Source: Lentzea pudingi (GTDB taxonomy: Bacteria; Actinomycetota; Actinomycetes; Mycobacteriales; Pseudonocardiaceae). Taken from it: a stretch of DNA of 64,000 bases. Within the stretch, counting starts at the first letter, position 1, and the number at the start of each line of letters is the position of its first letter. Below are positions 35,200 to 43,389 of this stretch, in pieces. The stretch lies in NCBI RefSeq assembly GCF_014646255.1, contig NZ_BMNC01000005.1, positions 62,001 to 126,000 on the forward strand, given 5' to 3'. The position numbers and the translations under genes are program-made. Below the pieces are notes generated by a model. It saw only the letters and a program-made list of their open reading frames with translations. It made no database searches and had not been told where the DNA came from.

Positions 35200-36026
35200 C
35201 CCACGATTGTGCTCCCGATCACGCGTTCCGCGTCCTCCCGGTACTTCAGCACCGCGCCCAGGGTCTCCGCGTCCGGCTCAGTGCGCCCCAGCGCCTGCAA
35301 CGCCCGAGCCCAGTCCAGCGACTCCGCGACCCCCGGCGGTTTGAGCAGGTCGAGGCCGCGCATCTTCTGCACGGCCTCCGCGACCTTGTGCGCCAGCCGT
35401 TCGTCGAGACCGGGCAGGGTGCGGCGCAGAATCGCGATCTCGCGGTCCAGGGACGGGTGCTCCAGCCAGTGGTAAAGGCAGCGGCGCTTCAACGCGTCGT
35501 GCACCTCTCGGGTCCGGTTCGAGGTCAGCACGGTCAACGGCGGTGTCGCCGCCCTGATCTCGCCGAACTCGGGGATGCTGACCGCGTTCTCGGACAGCAC
35601 CTCCAGCAGGAACGCCTCGAACTCGTCGTCCGCCCGGTCGATCTCGTCGACGAGCAGCACGCACGGCGCGTTCTCCAACGCCTGCAGCAACGGCCTGGCC
35701 AGCAGGAATCGTCGCGTGTAGAGGGAGGCGTCGTCCACCTCGCCGCGCGTCTCCAGCACGCGCAGGTGCATGAGCTGACGCGGGTAGTCCCAGTCGTACA
35801 GGGCCTGCGTGGCGTCGATGCCCTCGTGGCACTGCAGGCGGATCAGCGGCACGTCCATCGACTTGGCGAGCGCCAGTGCGAGCGAGGTCTTGCCGGTACC
35901 GGGTTCGCCTTCGAGGAACAACGGCCGGCCCATCGCTACCGCGAGGAACGCCGCCGTGGCGATCCCGCCATCCGGCAGGTAACCCGCGCGGTCGAGCCCT
36001 GACGCCAGTTCCTCGGGCGACTCCAT
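35196..36026 (-). CDS. coxD: CoxD-like MoxR AAA+ ATPase
   Basis: A 276-residue MoxR-type AAA+ ATPase. Walker A is GEPGTGKTSLALALA, Walker B CVLLVDEIDRAD, and the sensor region VLTSNRTREVHDALKRRCLYHWLEHP is characteristic of this family. CoxD proteins remodel the apo-enzyme so the active site can be completed. ATG 36026 is divergent from the VOC gene at 36056, so the operon promoter lies in or near this 29-bp gap or overlaps that gene. Confidence 0.93.
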   Translation of the reverse strand: MESPEELASGLDRAGYLPDGGIATAAFLAVAMGRPLFLEGEPGTGKTSLALALAKSMDVPLIRLQCHEGIDATQALYDWDYPRQLMHLRVLETRGEVDDASLYTRRFLLARPLLQALENAPCVLLVDEIDRADDEFEAFLLEVLSENAVSIPEFGEIRAATPPLTVLTSNRTREVHDALKRRCLYHWLEHPSLDREIAILRRTLPGLDERLAHKVAEAVQKMRGLDLLKPPGVAESLDWARALQALGRTEPDAETLGAVLKYREDAERVIGSTIVG

Positions 36027-36055
36027 GAGCCAGAGCGTACGACTACGGTGGGCGA

Positions 36056-36439
36056 ATGGCTTCGATCAAGAAAGTCCAGGTCACGTTCGACTGCGCGGAA
36101 CCCGTGCGCGTCGCTGAGTTCTGGAGCCAGGTGCTCGGTTACGACGCGCCGCCGGAGAGCGACGGTTCGTGGTCCGCGGTCGCCGACCCGACCGGTGAGG
36201 GCCCGCGGTTCTTCTTCCAGCGCGTTCCCGAGAGCAAGGTCGTCAAGAACCGGGTGCACGTCTGCGTGCGGGCCGGCACCGGGCTCGTGGGCGCCGAACG
36301 CCTCGCCACGCTGCAGGCCGAGCGCGCCCGGCTGGAGGCGATCGGCGCGACGCTGGTGCGTGTGATGGAGGCCGACGAGGAGAACGAGTCCTGCATCGTC
36401 ATGCAGGACGTCGAGGGCAACGAGTTCTGCCTCGACTGA
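36056..36439 (+). CDS. VOC/glyoxalase-like domain protein
   Basis: A 127-residue vicinal-oxygen-chelate superfamily member. It has the two-module pattern: VQVTFDCAEPVRVAEFWSQVLGYD at the start, FFFQRVPE and KNRVHVCVRAG in the middle, and MQDVEGNEFCLD at the end. It belongs to the glyoxalase-like (Glyoxalase_6) type abundant in actinobacteria. The substrate is unknown; stand-alone gene. Confidence 0.88.
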   Translation: MASIKKVQVTFDCAEPVRVAEFWSQVLGYDAPPESDGSWSAVADPTGEGPRFFFQRVPESKVVKNRVHVCVRAGTGLVGAERLATLQAERARLEAIGATLVRVMEADEENESCIVMQDVEGNEFCLD

Positions 36440-36447
36440 ACCCTGGG

Positions 36448-36488
36448 GGTCACCACCCCGGATCAGGGTCGGGTTCGGGGTGGTCACC
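36448..36488 (+). terminator. Imperfect hairpin between VOC and PspC genes
   Basis: GGTCACCACCCC (36448-36459) and GGGGTGGTCACC (36477-36488) pair at 11 of 12 positions, starting 8 bp after the VOC stop. It may end that transcript. Confidence 0.5.
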
Positions 36489-36524
36489 GATGTGCCGTGC
36501 TCTGGTTTCGACGACTCTTGAGCC

Positions 36525-36755
36525 ATGACGAACAACGTGCTCAACGAAGCCACCGACCAGGTCAAGAAGCTCCGCAGGAGTCGCAGCGACAAGATGCTCG
36601 CCGGCGTCTGCGGCGGCGTCGCCAAGATGATCGGCGTGGACGCCGCGATCCTGCGGATCATCCTCGTGGCGGCGACGCTGCTCGGGTTCGGCACCGGAGC
36701 GATCCTCTACGTCGCCGCCTGGATCCTCATGCCCGAGGAAGAGCCGGCCGTGTGA
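36525..36755 (+). CDS. Small PspC-domain membrane protein
   Basis: A 76-residue PspC-type protein: KKLRRSRSDKMLAGVCGGVAKMIGVDAAILRIILVAATLLGFGTG followed by a second hydrophobic stretch (ILYVAAWILMPEEE). PspC domains are associated with membrane-stress responses. Its TGA stop directly abuts the opposite-strand stop of the GH20 gene, the two forming TGATCA. Confidence 0.92.
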   Translation: MTNNVLNEATDQVKKLRRSRSDKMLAGVCGGVAKMIGVDAAILRIILVAATLLGFGTGAILYVAAWILMPEEEPAV

Positions 36756-38126
36756 TCACCGTGGGAACCCGGGAACACCAGGTAGCCGTTGCCAGGGGTG
36801 GGGACCGGTGAGGGGCCGGTACTCCACCCCCAGGGCGTCGAGCCTGGGCAGGTGGTGCTCCTGGAGTCGTTGCAGGAACTCAGGATCTTTCTCCGCCGGG
36901 GACCACACGACCTCGGCGAACGCGGCCAGCCTCGGGAACGCCGCGTAGTCCACCCGCCGGGCCGAGTCGAGGTGCTCGGTCCAGATGTTCGCCTGCGCGC
37001 CCAGCAGCCGTCCGGGCTCCTCGCCCGTGAGGCCTTCGGGCACCGGGTCCCACGCGTAGACGTCCTCCAGCGTCGTCACCGTTCCCACCGGAATCGGTTC
37101 GTCGGGCGAGTCCGACTGCCGGTAGTCCAGGTAGACGTGCGGCTCAGGGCACATGACCACGTCGTGACCCGCGCCGAGCGCCGTGACGCCGTTCTCGACC
37201 CCGCGCCAGGACGCGACGACCGTGTTCGAAGGCAGCGGACGGGCGTCCAGGACCTCGTCCCACCCGTACGGCCGCCGTCCCCTGCTCGCGATGTGCTCCG
37301 CGATGGCCCGGACCAGCACGCCGTCCTCGTGACCGGGCGCCTCGTCGCCGCCGAGTCCGATGATCTCCGCGGGGAAGACGTCCATCAGCTCGTCGAACAC
37401 GTTCCGGTAGAAGTCCACTGTGGACTCCCCGGTGGTGAGCACGCGTTCGTTGACACCCCAGTCGGTCCAGACCCCACCGCCGTGCGCACCCAGTTCGGGG
37501 TACGCCGCGATCGCCGCCTGCGAGTGCCCGGGAATGTCGATCTCCGGGATCACCGTGATGTGCCGTGCCCGCGCGTAGTCGACGATCTCCCGCAGGTCGT
37601 CCTGCGTGTAGAAACCGCCGTGTGGACGGCCTTTCAGACCTCCGGAGCGCCGGTCGCCGAACCGCGAGTCCTCCCGCCACGACCCGACCTCGGTGAGCTT
37701 CGGGTAGCGCTTGCACTCGAAGCGCCAGCCCTGGTCGTCGGTGAGGTGCAGGTGCAGGACGTTGAGCTTGTGCACCGACAACAGCTCGACGTACCGCAGC
37801 ACCTCCCGCTTGGGCAGGAAGTGCCGCGAGACGTCGAGCATCACGCCACGCCACGCGAACCTCGGGTAGTCCACGACCTCGCACGCGGGGATGACCGACG
37901 GCTTCTCCCCCGCGGCCCGGAACGACCGCACGCCGAGGAGTTGCCGCAGGGTCTGCAACGCGTTCATCTCACCGGCCGCGTCGTTCGCCTCGATCAGCAC
38001 GCCGTCGTCGGACGACAGCAGCCGATAACCGCCGGGAGGCCCTTCCACGAGGACGGTCTCCCAGCCCTGGTACTCGCAGAGCTTCCCGCCGTCCACATAG
38101 GACACCGGGCGTGGCAGCAGGTTCAT
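36756..38126 (-). CDS. GH20 beta-N-acetylhexosaminidase, probably cytoplasmic
   Basis: A 456-residue glycoside hydrolase family 20 enzyme that releases terminal GlcNAc from chito-oligosaccharides. It has RGVMLDVSRHF, HLHLTDDQGWR and the catalytic Asp-Glu pair in IGLGGDEAPG, and a C-terminal ANIWTEHLDSARRVDYAAFPR. There is no signal peptide, so it would act inside the cell on sugars imported by the adjacent transporter. ATG 38126 overlaps the permease stop (ATGA). Control by the DasR-type sites upstream of the operon is likely. Confidence 0.94.
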   Translation of the reverse strand: MNLLPRPVSYVDGGKLCEYQGWETVLVEGPPGGYRLLSSDDGVLIEANDAAGEMNALQTLRQLLGVRSFRAAGEKPSVIPACEVVDYPRFAWRGVMLDVSRHFLPKREVLRYVELLSVHKLNVLHLHLTDDQGWRFECKRYPKLTEVGSWREDSRFGDRRSGGLKGRPHGGFYTQDDLREIVDYARARHITVIPEIDIPGHSQAAIAAYPELGAHGGGVWTDWGVNERVLTTGESTVDFYRNVFDELMDVFPAEIIGLGGDEAPGHEDGVLVRAIAEHIASRGRRPYGWDEVLDARPLPSNTVVASWRGVENGVTALGAGHDVVMCPEPHVYLDYRQSDSPDEPIPVGTVTTLEDVYAWDPVPEGLTGEEPGRLLGAQANIWTEHLDSARRVDYAAFPRLAAFAEVVWSPAEKDPEFLQRLQEHHLPRLDALGVEYRPLTGPHPWQRLPGVPGFPR

Positions 38127-38956
38127 CCCTTCACCGCCCCCGCGAGGCCGGACACGAGCCGGCGTTGCACGAGCACGAAGAAGATGAGCACAGGGATGGT
38201 CATCAGGGTGGAGCCCGCCATGATCGCGCCCCAATCGTTCTGGTCGGGTTTGACGAACACCTGGAGCGCCAGAGGCAGGGTCTGGTTCTCCACGGCCGAG
38301 ATGATGAACGTCTTGGCGAACAGGAAGTCGTTCCAGGCGTGGATGAACGACAGCACGCTCGTCGCCACCAGGCCGGGCGCGACGAGCGGGAACAGCACCT
38401 GCCACAGGAACCGGAACCGCGAGGCGCCGTCCAGGGTGGCGGCCTCCTCCAGCTCCACCGGCACCGCGGCGACGAAGCCCCGCAGCATCCAGATCGCGAA
38501 CGGCAGGCTGAAAGCCAGGTGCACCAGCACGAGCGAGCCGAGGTGGTTCAGGCCGAAGGCCGGAACGCTGTCCCCCACGGACCGCATCAGGAAGAACAGC
38601 GGCACGGTCAACGCCTCGACCGGCACCATCTGCACGACCAGCAGCATGATCAGCAGCGTCGTGCGGCTGCGAAACCGGAACCGGGTCAGCGCGGTCGCCG
38701 CGAGGAACGAGATCAAGATGCTCAGGAACACCACGACCAACGCGACGATGATGCTGTTCATGAAGTAGCGCCCGAAGTTCGCGACGGTCAGCGCCCGCGT
38801 GAAGCTGTCGAGCGTGGGCCGCGTCGTCCACGGCACCGGGTCGGCCGAGATGATCTCGTCCTCCGGCTTGAAGGCGCTGAGCACCATCCAGAACAGCGGG
38901 AACGCCACCACAGCGGCGATGACGAGGACGAAGCCCTCGGTCAGCCAGCGCCTCAC
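38123..38956 (-). CDS. Sugar ABC transporter permease (MalG type)
   Basis: A 277-residue inner-membrane permease with six hydrophobic segments. The EAA loop is seen in ELEEAATLDGASRFRFLWQVLFPLVAPG. The N-terminus WLTEGFVLVIAAVVAFPLFWMVLSAFKP is typical of the MalG/DasC/NgcG type. The GTG at 38956 overlaps the stop of the partner permease (GTGA). No ATPase gene is present; such transporters in actinobacteria commonly use the shared MsiK ATPase. Confidence 0.93.
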   Translation of the reverse strand: MRRWLTEGFVLVIAAVVAFPLFWMVLSAFKPEDEIISADPVPWTTRPTLDSFTRALTVANFGRYFMNSIIVALVVVFLSILISFLAATALTRFRFRSRTTLLIMLLVVQMVPVEALTVPLFFLMRSVGDSVPAFGLNHLGSLVLVHLAFSLPFAIWMLRGFVAAVPVELEEAATLDGASRFRFLWQVLFPLVAPGLVATSVLSFIHAWNDFLFAKTFIISAVENQTLPLALQVFVKPDQNDWGAIMAGSTLMTIPVLIFFVLVQRRLVSGLAGAVKG

Positions 38957-39837
38957 AGGACCTCCCCCGACCGCTTGAGCGCACGCAGGTAGAACATCGT
39001 GATTCCCAGCAGCAGCACGGTCATCACGACACCGATGGCCGCGCCCAGTCCGTACTCCGACGCCGCGAACGCCTGTTGGTAGGCGTAGACGTTGAGCACG
39101 AGGTTGCGCCCGGCGATGCCGCCGCCGTTCGTCATCACGTAGATCTGCGTGAACACCTTGAAGTCCCAGATGATCGACTGGATCGTCACCACGAGGATGA
39201 TCGGCCGCAGCAACGGGAGCATGACGCTCCACGCCGTGCGGAACGCCGACGCGCCGTCCAGTGCGGCGGCCTCCAGCACCTCGCCCGGGATCGCCTTGAT
39301 GCCCGCGTAGAGCGTCACCATGACGAACGGGAACGAGCACCAGATCACCTGTGCCGCAACGAGTCCGAAGGCCGTCCACTTGTCGAACGTCCAGGAGAAG
39401 CCCTGGATGCCCAGGACCTCGTTCACGAACCCGAAGTTCGCGTCGAACAGGAAGAGCCAGATCGTCGAGCCGGCGACGGCGGGCGTGGACCACGCGCCGA
39501 GCGCCGCCAGGAACAACGTCATGCGCACCCACGTGCGTACGCGGGTGGCGAGGATTGCGAGGAACGCGCCCACAAGCAACGTGCCGACCACGCAGACCGC
39601 CGCGAACGCGACGGTCTGCCCGAGCACTCCCCAGAACTGCTGGTCTCCCAGCAGGTTCTGGTAGTTCCCGAGACCGAGGAACTCGAGCGGCGCGCCGCCG
39701 CTGACCTGTTCCTGGCCGTAGTCGTAGAGCGAGATGAGCACCAGCTGGTAGATCGGGTAGGCCAGCAGCCCCCCGAGGATCAGCAGCGCTGGAGCCAGGT
39801 AGGCGAACGCGGTCCGCCCCTGGCCTTTGGCCGTCAT
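38953..39837 (-). CDS. Sugar ABC transporter permease (MalF type)
   Basis: A 294-residue permease with FAYLAPALLILGGLLAYPIYQLVLISLYDYG at the start and the EAA loop EVLEAAALDGASAFRTAWSVMLPLLRP. Six membrane segments are evident. ATG 39837 follows the binding-protein stop by 2 bp, and its own stop overlaps the MalG-type permease. With the binding protein and GH20 enzyme it forms a GlcNAc/chitobiose uptake operon similar in layout to dasABC or ngcEFG. Confidence 0.93.
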   Translation of the reverse strand: MTAKGQGRTAFAYLAPALLILGGLLAYPIYQLVLISLYDYGQEQVSGGAPLEFLGLGNYQNLLGDQQFWGVLGQTVAFAAVCVVGTLLVGAFLAILATRVRTWVRMTLFLAALGAWSTPAVAGSTIWLFLFDANFGFVNEVLGIQGFSWTFDKWTAFGLVAAQVIWCSFPFVMVTLYAGIKAIPGEVLEAAALDGASAFRTAWSVMLPLLRPIILVVTIQSIIWDFKVFTQIYVMTNGGGIAGRNLVLNVYAYQQAFAASEYGLGAAIGVVMTVLLLGITMFYLRALKRSGEVL

Positions 39838-39839
39838 GC

Positions 39840-41117
39840 TCACGACGTGAAGGCCGCGTTCATCGTCTTGGCGGCGTCCGCGGTGGCCGTGTCGACGTTC
39901 TTCGCGCCGGTGACGATCTCCTGGAGCATCGTCGGCACCACGGCCTGCGCCTCGATCTTCGCCCACGCCGGCGTGACGGGGACGAACTTCGTGCCGGACT
40001 GCAGGGTCTTCGTGAACGGCTCCAGGAACTTGTCGGAGTCCGCGACCTGCTTCTGCACGTCGGTGAACGTCGGCAGGTTGCCCATCGCCGTGTACATCTT
40101 CTGCTGGTACTTCTTCGACGCGAGCAGCTGCGTGAACTCGGTGGCGAGCGTCTTGCGCTGCGTGCCCTTCATGACGCCGAGCAGGTTGCCACCGGCGAAC
40201 GCGGGCGCGATCGAGCCCTTGTCCTTTCCGGGCAGCGGCACGACGCCGTACTTGCCCGCCGCTGACGAGGCGTCGACGGACTTGCGGTTGAAGTCACCGC
40301 CGATGGTCATCGCGGCCTTGCCCGCGCGGAACGCCTCGACGCTCGCGTCACCGCCGTTACCCGCGCAGGTGGCGGGCGGGCAGATGTCGTCCTTGATCAG
40401 CTCGGTGTACTCGGCGACACCGGCCTTGGCCTCGGCGCTGTCGATCGCGGCGGTGAACTTGCCGCCGTCGGACTTCGCGAGGTCCCCGCCCTGCGCCCAG
40501 ATGAACGGCAGCGCGGCGAACAGGTACTTGCCACCGGCCGAGATGCCGATGAGCTCCGGCTTCTTCTGCCTGATCTCACGGGCCGTCGTCGCGATCTCGT
40601 CCAACGTCGTCGGCGGCTTGAGGCCGAGCTCGGTGAACACGTCCGTGCGGTAGTACAACGCGCGCACGCCGACGAACCACGGCACGCCGTACGTCTTGCC
40701 GTCGACCTTGGCCGTGTCGAGGATCGTCGGGACCAGGTCCTTCGACTCGTCCCACTTGCCCAGGTCGAGCTCGGAGAAGCCGCCCGCGGACACGTAGCCC
40801 GCGAGGTCGGTGTTGCCGAACTCGGCGACGTCCGGTGCGCTCTTCGGGTCGCTGAACGCGGCCTTGAAGCGCTCTGCCCGGCTGGACACCTGGATGTACT
40901 GCACGTCGACGGTCACGCCGCTGTGCTTGCCCTGGAACTCGGAGATCGCCTCCTTCACGACGGCCTCCTTGGGGCCGCGGTTGACCTCATCGAACAGCCA
41001 GACCCGCAGCTGTCCCGTCTGTTCGTCCGTGCCCGAGCTCGTCGGTCCCGACTGCACCGGCGCGCAGGCGACCACCGCGCCCACGCCCAGCACCGCCACA
41101 AGTGTCTTCAGCCGCAT
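39840..41117 (-). CDS. Sugar-binding lipoprotein of the chitobiose/GlcNAc type (DasA/NgcE-like)
   Basis: A 425-residue ABC solute-binding lipoprotein: lipobox GAVVACAP, then an extracellular solute-binding family 1 fold (LRVWLFDEVNRGPKEAVVKEAISEFQGKHSG, GVPWFVGVRALYYRTDVF, FNRKSVDASSAAGKYGVVPLPG). The sugar is inferred from the GH20 neighbour and the DasR-type operator 77 bp upstream, not from the binding site. ATG 41117 gives MRLKTLVAVLG, a proper signal peptide; an in-frame start at 41132 would add five residues. Confidence 0.9.
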   Translation of the reverse strand: MRLKTLVAVLGVGAVVACAPVQSGPTSSGTDEQTGQLRVWLFDEVNRGPKEAVVKEAISEFQGKHSGVTVDVQYIQVSSRAERFKAAFSDPKSAPDVAEFGNTDLAGYVSAGGFSELDLGKWDESKDLVPTILDTAKVDGKTYGVPWFVGVRALYYRTDVFTELGLKPPTTLDEIATTAREIRQKKPELIGISAGGKYLFAALPFIWAQGGDLAKSDGGKFTAAIDSAEAKAGVAEYTELIKDDICPPATCAGNGGDASVEAFRAGKAAMTIGGDFNRKSVDASSAAGKYGVVPLPGKDKGSIAPAFAGGNLLGVMKGTQRKTLATEFTQLLASKKYQQKMYTAMGNLPTFTDVQKQVADSDKFLEPFTKTLQSGTKFVPVTPAWAKIEAQAVVPTMLQEIVTGAKNVDTATADAAKTMNAAFTS

Positions 41118-41130
41118 CGTCGCGCCCTTC

Positions 41131-41172
41131 ACGTTGCGTATGTTGCAACAGCTATTTCACAGGAAGCAACGT
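41131..41172. promoter_or_regulatory. Nested palindromes in the binding-protein promoter
   Basis: TGTTGCAACA (41141-41150) is a perfect 10-bp palindrome, and ACGTTGC (41131-41137) pairs with GCAACGT (41166-41172) around it. TTGC/GCAA arms are usual for LacI- and ROK-type operators, so a second sugar regulator besides the DasR-type site is plausible. Confidence 0.5.
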
Positions 41173-41193
41173 GACTGTAGAACGGACCAGGGC

Positions 41194-41209
41194 AAGGGTC
41201 TAGACCAGA
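41194..41209. promoter_or_regulatory. DasR-type operator (dre) upstream of the sugar transporter operon
   Basis: AAGGGTCTAGACCAGA contains the GGTCTAGACC core of the DasR responsive element (consensus near TGGTCTAGACCA). It lies 77 bp upstream of the binding-protein start and overlaps the stop codon of cutC. GntR-family DasR senses GlcN-6-P/GlcNAc-6-P and represses chitin and GlcNAc genes. Confidence 0.85.
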
Positions 41210-41859
41210 CGATTGACCCATTCCCGAACTGATGCCGAATCGACCGGGGAGTCCCATCCGGACGGACGGACCGCGCTTCCGAGGTGAAACCCGTTCACGC
41301 CCGCTGCCAGCAACTCCGGTACGTGTCGAGCCTGCAGACCGCCGCCGACGAGCAGCGCGGGCGGGGCCTGGGTGACGAGCTTCTTCAGGTTCTCGATGCC
41401 GTCCTCGACGCCTTTCGCGCTGCCGGCGGCGAGCACGGTGTCGCAGCCGAGGGTCTTGATGACCTCCCACGAGCGGAAGACGTCGGTGGAGTTGTCGAGC
41501 GCACGGTGGAAGGTCCAGGCGCAGCCCTCCAGTTCGGCGACGAGGTTGAGGGTGACGCCCTCGTCGATCTCGCCGCCCGCGTCGAGGAAGCCGAGGACGA
41601 ACTCGGTGGCACCGGCCTCCCTGAGGTCGCGCGCCCGCCTGCGCAGTTGCTTGAGGTCACCGGGCGCGAAACCCTTGGCGTCCCTGAGCATCACGCGGAT
41701 GGGGATGTCGACGGCCTGCTGGACCTCCTTGAAGGTGGAGACCGACGGCGTGAGGCCGTCACTCGCCATGTCGGCGACCAGTTCGAGCCGGTCGGCGCCG
41801 CCCGCCTGCGCGGCCTCGGCGTCCTGCGCGTCCAGTGCGATCACTTCGAGAATCGGCAT
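41200..41859 (-). CDS. cutC: CutC-family protein
   Basis: A 219-residue TIM-barrel protein of the CutC family: LEVIALDAQDAEAAQAGGADRLELVADMASDGLTPS, IPIRVMLRDAKGFA, FVLGFLDAGGEID, TFHRALDNS and LLVGGGLQARHVPELLAAGVNGFHLGSAVR. It was once linked to copper homeostasis; the biochemical role is unsettled. It sits directly upstream of the sugar transporter operon, and both its start and its stop are overlapped by DasR-type operators, so a role in amino-sugar metabolism is a reasonable inference. Confidence 0.93.
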   Translation of the reverse strand: MPILEVIALDAQDAEAAQAGGADRLELVADMASDGLTPSVSTFKEVQQAVDIPIRVMLRDAKGFAPGDLKQLRRRARDLREAGATEFVLGFLDAGGEIDEGVTLNLVAELEGCAWTFHRALDNSTDVFRSWEVIKTLGCDTVLAAGSAKGVEDGIENLKKLVTQAPPALLVGGGLQARHVPELLAAGVNGFHLGSAVRPSGWDSPVDSASVREWVNRLV

Positions 41860-41871
41860 GGTCTAGACCAT
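41858..41871. promoter_or_regulatory. DasR-type operator (dre) overlapping the cutC start
   Basis: ATGGTCTAGACCAT is a perfect 14-bp palindrome matching the DasR core TGGTCTAGACCA. Its first two bases are part of the cutC start codon (minus strand), so a bound repressor would sit across the translation start and probably the promoter. Confidence 0.88.
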
Positions 41872-42043
41872 AACGGTCTTTGACGTGTGCTTTCGGGAAT
41901 CGGGAGCGCATGAACCGTTCGGTGCGTCAGAGGGTGTATCTGCTCGCCTGAGTTCCGCTCTTCCACGATGAGCGCTTTGTTCAGGCGTGGAGCTAGCGTC
42001 AGCCGGTTCGAGGGGTGCCGGCCGGCGCGAGCTCCCACCACTG

Positions 42044-42078
42044 GCGGCCCGTGACTCGGAGGGGGATTCACGGGCCGC
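42044..42078. promoter_or_regulatory. Strong hairpin in the leader region of the sigma factor gene
   Basis: GCGGCCCGTGA (42044-42054) pairs perfectly with TCACGGGCCGC (42068-42078) across a 13-nt loop. It lies in the 354-bp region (41860-42213) between the divergent cutC and sigma genes. It could be a leader structure or an old terminator. Apart from the DasR-type site nothing else is recognised in this stretch. Confidence 0.45.
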
Positions 42079-42213
42079 TGGCGTGCCCGGAGGAAGATGA
42101 GGGTCACTTGGCGGCAATACTGCTCCAATCGAGTGAATTTGGTATCTACCGCCCAGTTAGCCCTTCATGAGTTGGCGGACGGCGCTGACAGGGCGGCCGA
42201 TCGGAGGTGCTGC

Positions 42214-42819
42214 ATGGACGAGCTGCACACGGCGGATGACCGTCCGCCGTGGGACGGGCTTGAAGGCACCGAACGGCACGCGGTCTGCGTGGCGGCGGCA
42301 CGCGAGGGCAACCGCCACGCACTGGACGTCCTGGTGACCGAGCTGACCCCGCTGCTGTGGCACGTGGCGCGAGGGCAGGGACTGGACCGCGCGGCGGCGG
42401 AAGACGTCGTGCAGACCGTGTGGCTCGCGTTCTTGAAGAACATCGAGAACATCAACGAGCCCAAAGCCCTGGTCGGCTACCTGGTGGTCACGACGAGGCG
42501 TGAAGCGCGCCGAACCTGGACACCCAACAAGCGTGAAACGCACCTGTCCGACGAATACGCCGAGCAGCTCGAGTCCGACACCGGCCTGCCCGAGGACGTG
42601 ACGCTGATGGACGACCGCGACCGCCGCCTGTGGCTCGCGTTCGGCCGCCTGACCACGAGGTGCCAGGAACTGCTCCGACTCACCGTGCTCGCGGGCCGCG
42701 CGGAGTACCGGGCAGTCGCCGAGGCACTGGCCATGCCCCACGGCAGCATCGGTCCGACCAGGGGACGGTGTCTGACACTGCTGCGCAACTACCTGGAGAC
42801 GGAAGGAGGATCGCGGTGA
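42214..42819 (+). CDS. Sigma-70 family (ECF-like) RNA polymerase sigma factor
   Basis: A 201-residue sigma factor. Region 2 includes LLWHVARGQGLDRAAAEDVVQTVWLAFLKNIENI and region 4 includes LTTRCQELLRLTVLAGRAEYRAVAEALAMPHGSIGPTRGRCLTLLRNYL. ATG 42214 follows GGAGGT with good spacing. The downstream gene overlaps its stop (GTGA). No anti-sigma factor with a membrane segment is nearby. Sigma factors of this type are often followed by a carboxypeptidase-regulatory-like protein and a CHAT-domain protein; the third partner is absent here. Confidence 0.93.
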   Translation: MDELHTADDRPPWDGLEGTERHAVCVAAAREGNRHALDVLVTELTPLLWHVARGQGLDRAAAEDVVQTVWLAFLKNIENINEPKALVGYLVVTTRREARRTWTPNKRETHLSDEYAEQLESDTGLPEDVTLMDDRDRRLWLAFGRLTTRCQELLRLTVLAGRAEYRAVAEALAMPHGSIGPTRGRCLTLLRNYLETEGGSR

Positions 42820-43301
42820 ACGAGATCGACCCGCGCGACGACCGCAGGGGCCCCGAGGACACCGCAGTCCTCTCCGAACTGAACAGGCTCGTCGACGAAC
42901 TGGACCCGCCACCCGCCGACCTGGTGGACCGCGTGAAGTTCGCGATCGCACTGGAGTCGCTGGACGTGGAAGTGGCCCGGTGGGAACGCGCAGGGTCGTT
43001 CGCCGGGGTCCGGGGCGGGCAGACCGGCACGATCACCTTCACCGTCGACAACCTGACGCTGATGGTGAACTTCACGTCGACGGGGTCTCGGCACCGGATC
43101 GACGGGTGGCTGGTTCCGGCTGGGGAGCACGAGGTCGAGGTTCGAGTGGCTGATCATCAGTCGTCGTGTACTCGGGCTGATGATGGTGGGCGGTTTGTTC
43201 TTCCCGATGTGCCGGCTGGGACCACGCAGATTCTGGTGCATTTGGTCAATTCTCGTGGTGAGCCTGGGCGGACCGTTGTCACGCCCACGATCATGCTTTG
43301 A
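42816..43301 (+). CDS. Sigma-factor-coupled hypothetical protein with beta-sandwich-like C-terminus
   Basis: A 161-residue protein translated from GTG 42816 overlapping the sigma-factor stop. The N-terminal half is acidic and helical (VLSELNRLVDELDPPPADLVDRVKFAIALESLDVEVARW). The C-terminal half looks like a carboxypeptidase-regulatory/beta-sandwich domain (HRIDGWLVPAGEHEVEVRV, GRFVLPDVPAGTTQILVHL). It may modulate the sigma factor, since no other anti-sigma candidate is present. The last 60 codons shift to T-ending codons (GCT, GAT, CAT, TGT), part of the drift next to palindrome B. Confidence 0.8.
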   Translation: MNEIDPRDDRRGPEDTAVLSELNRLVDELDPPPADLVDRVKFAIALESLDVEVARWERAGSFAGVRGGQTGTITFTVDNLTLMVNFTSTGSRHRIDGWLVPAGEHEVEVRVADHQSSCTRADDGGRFVLPDVPAGTTQILVHLVNSRGEPGRTVVTPTIML

Positions 43302-43389
43302 TTTTGCAGGGGTTAGTCGGCGCTTTCTGGGGTTCTGGGGATTGGTCACCTTGCTCGACTCGTGGTCACCTTGCGCAGGTGGCTGGGTT

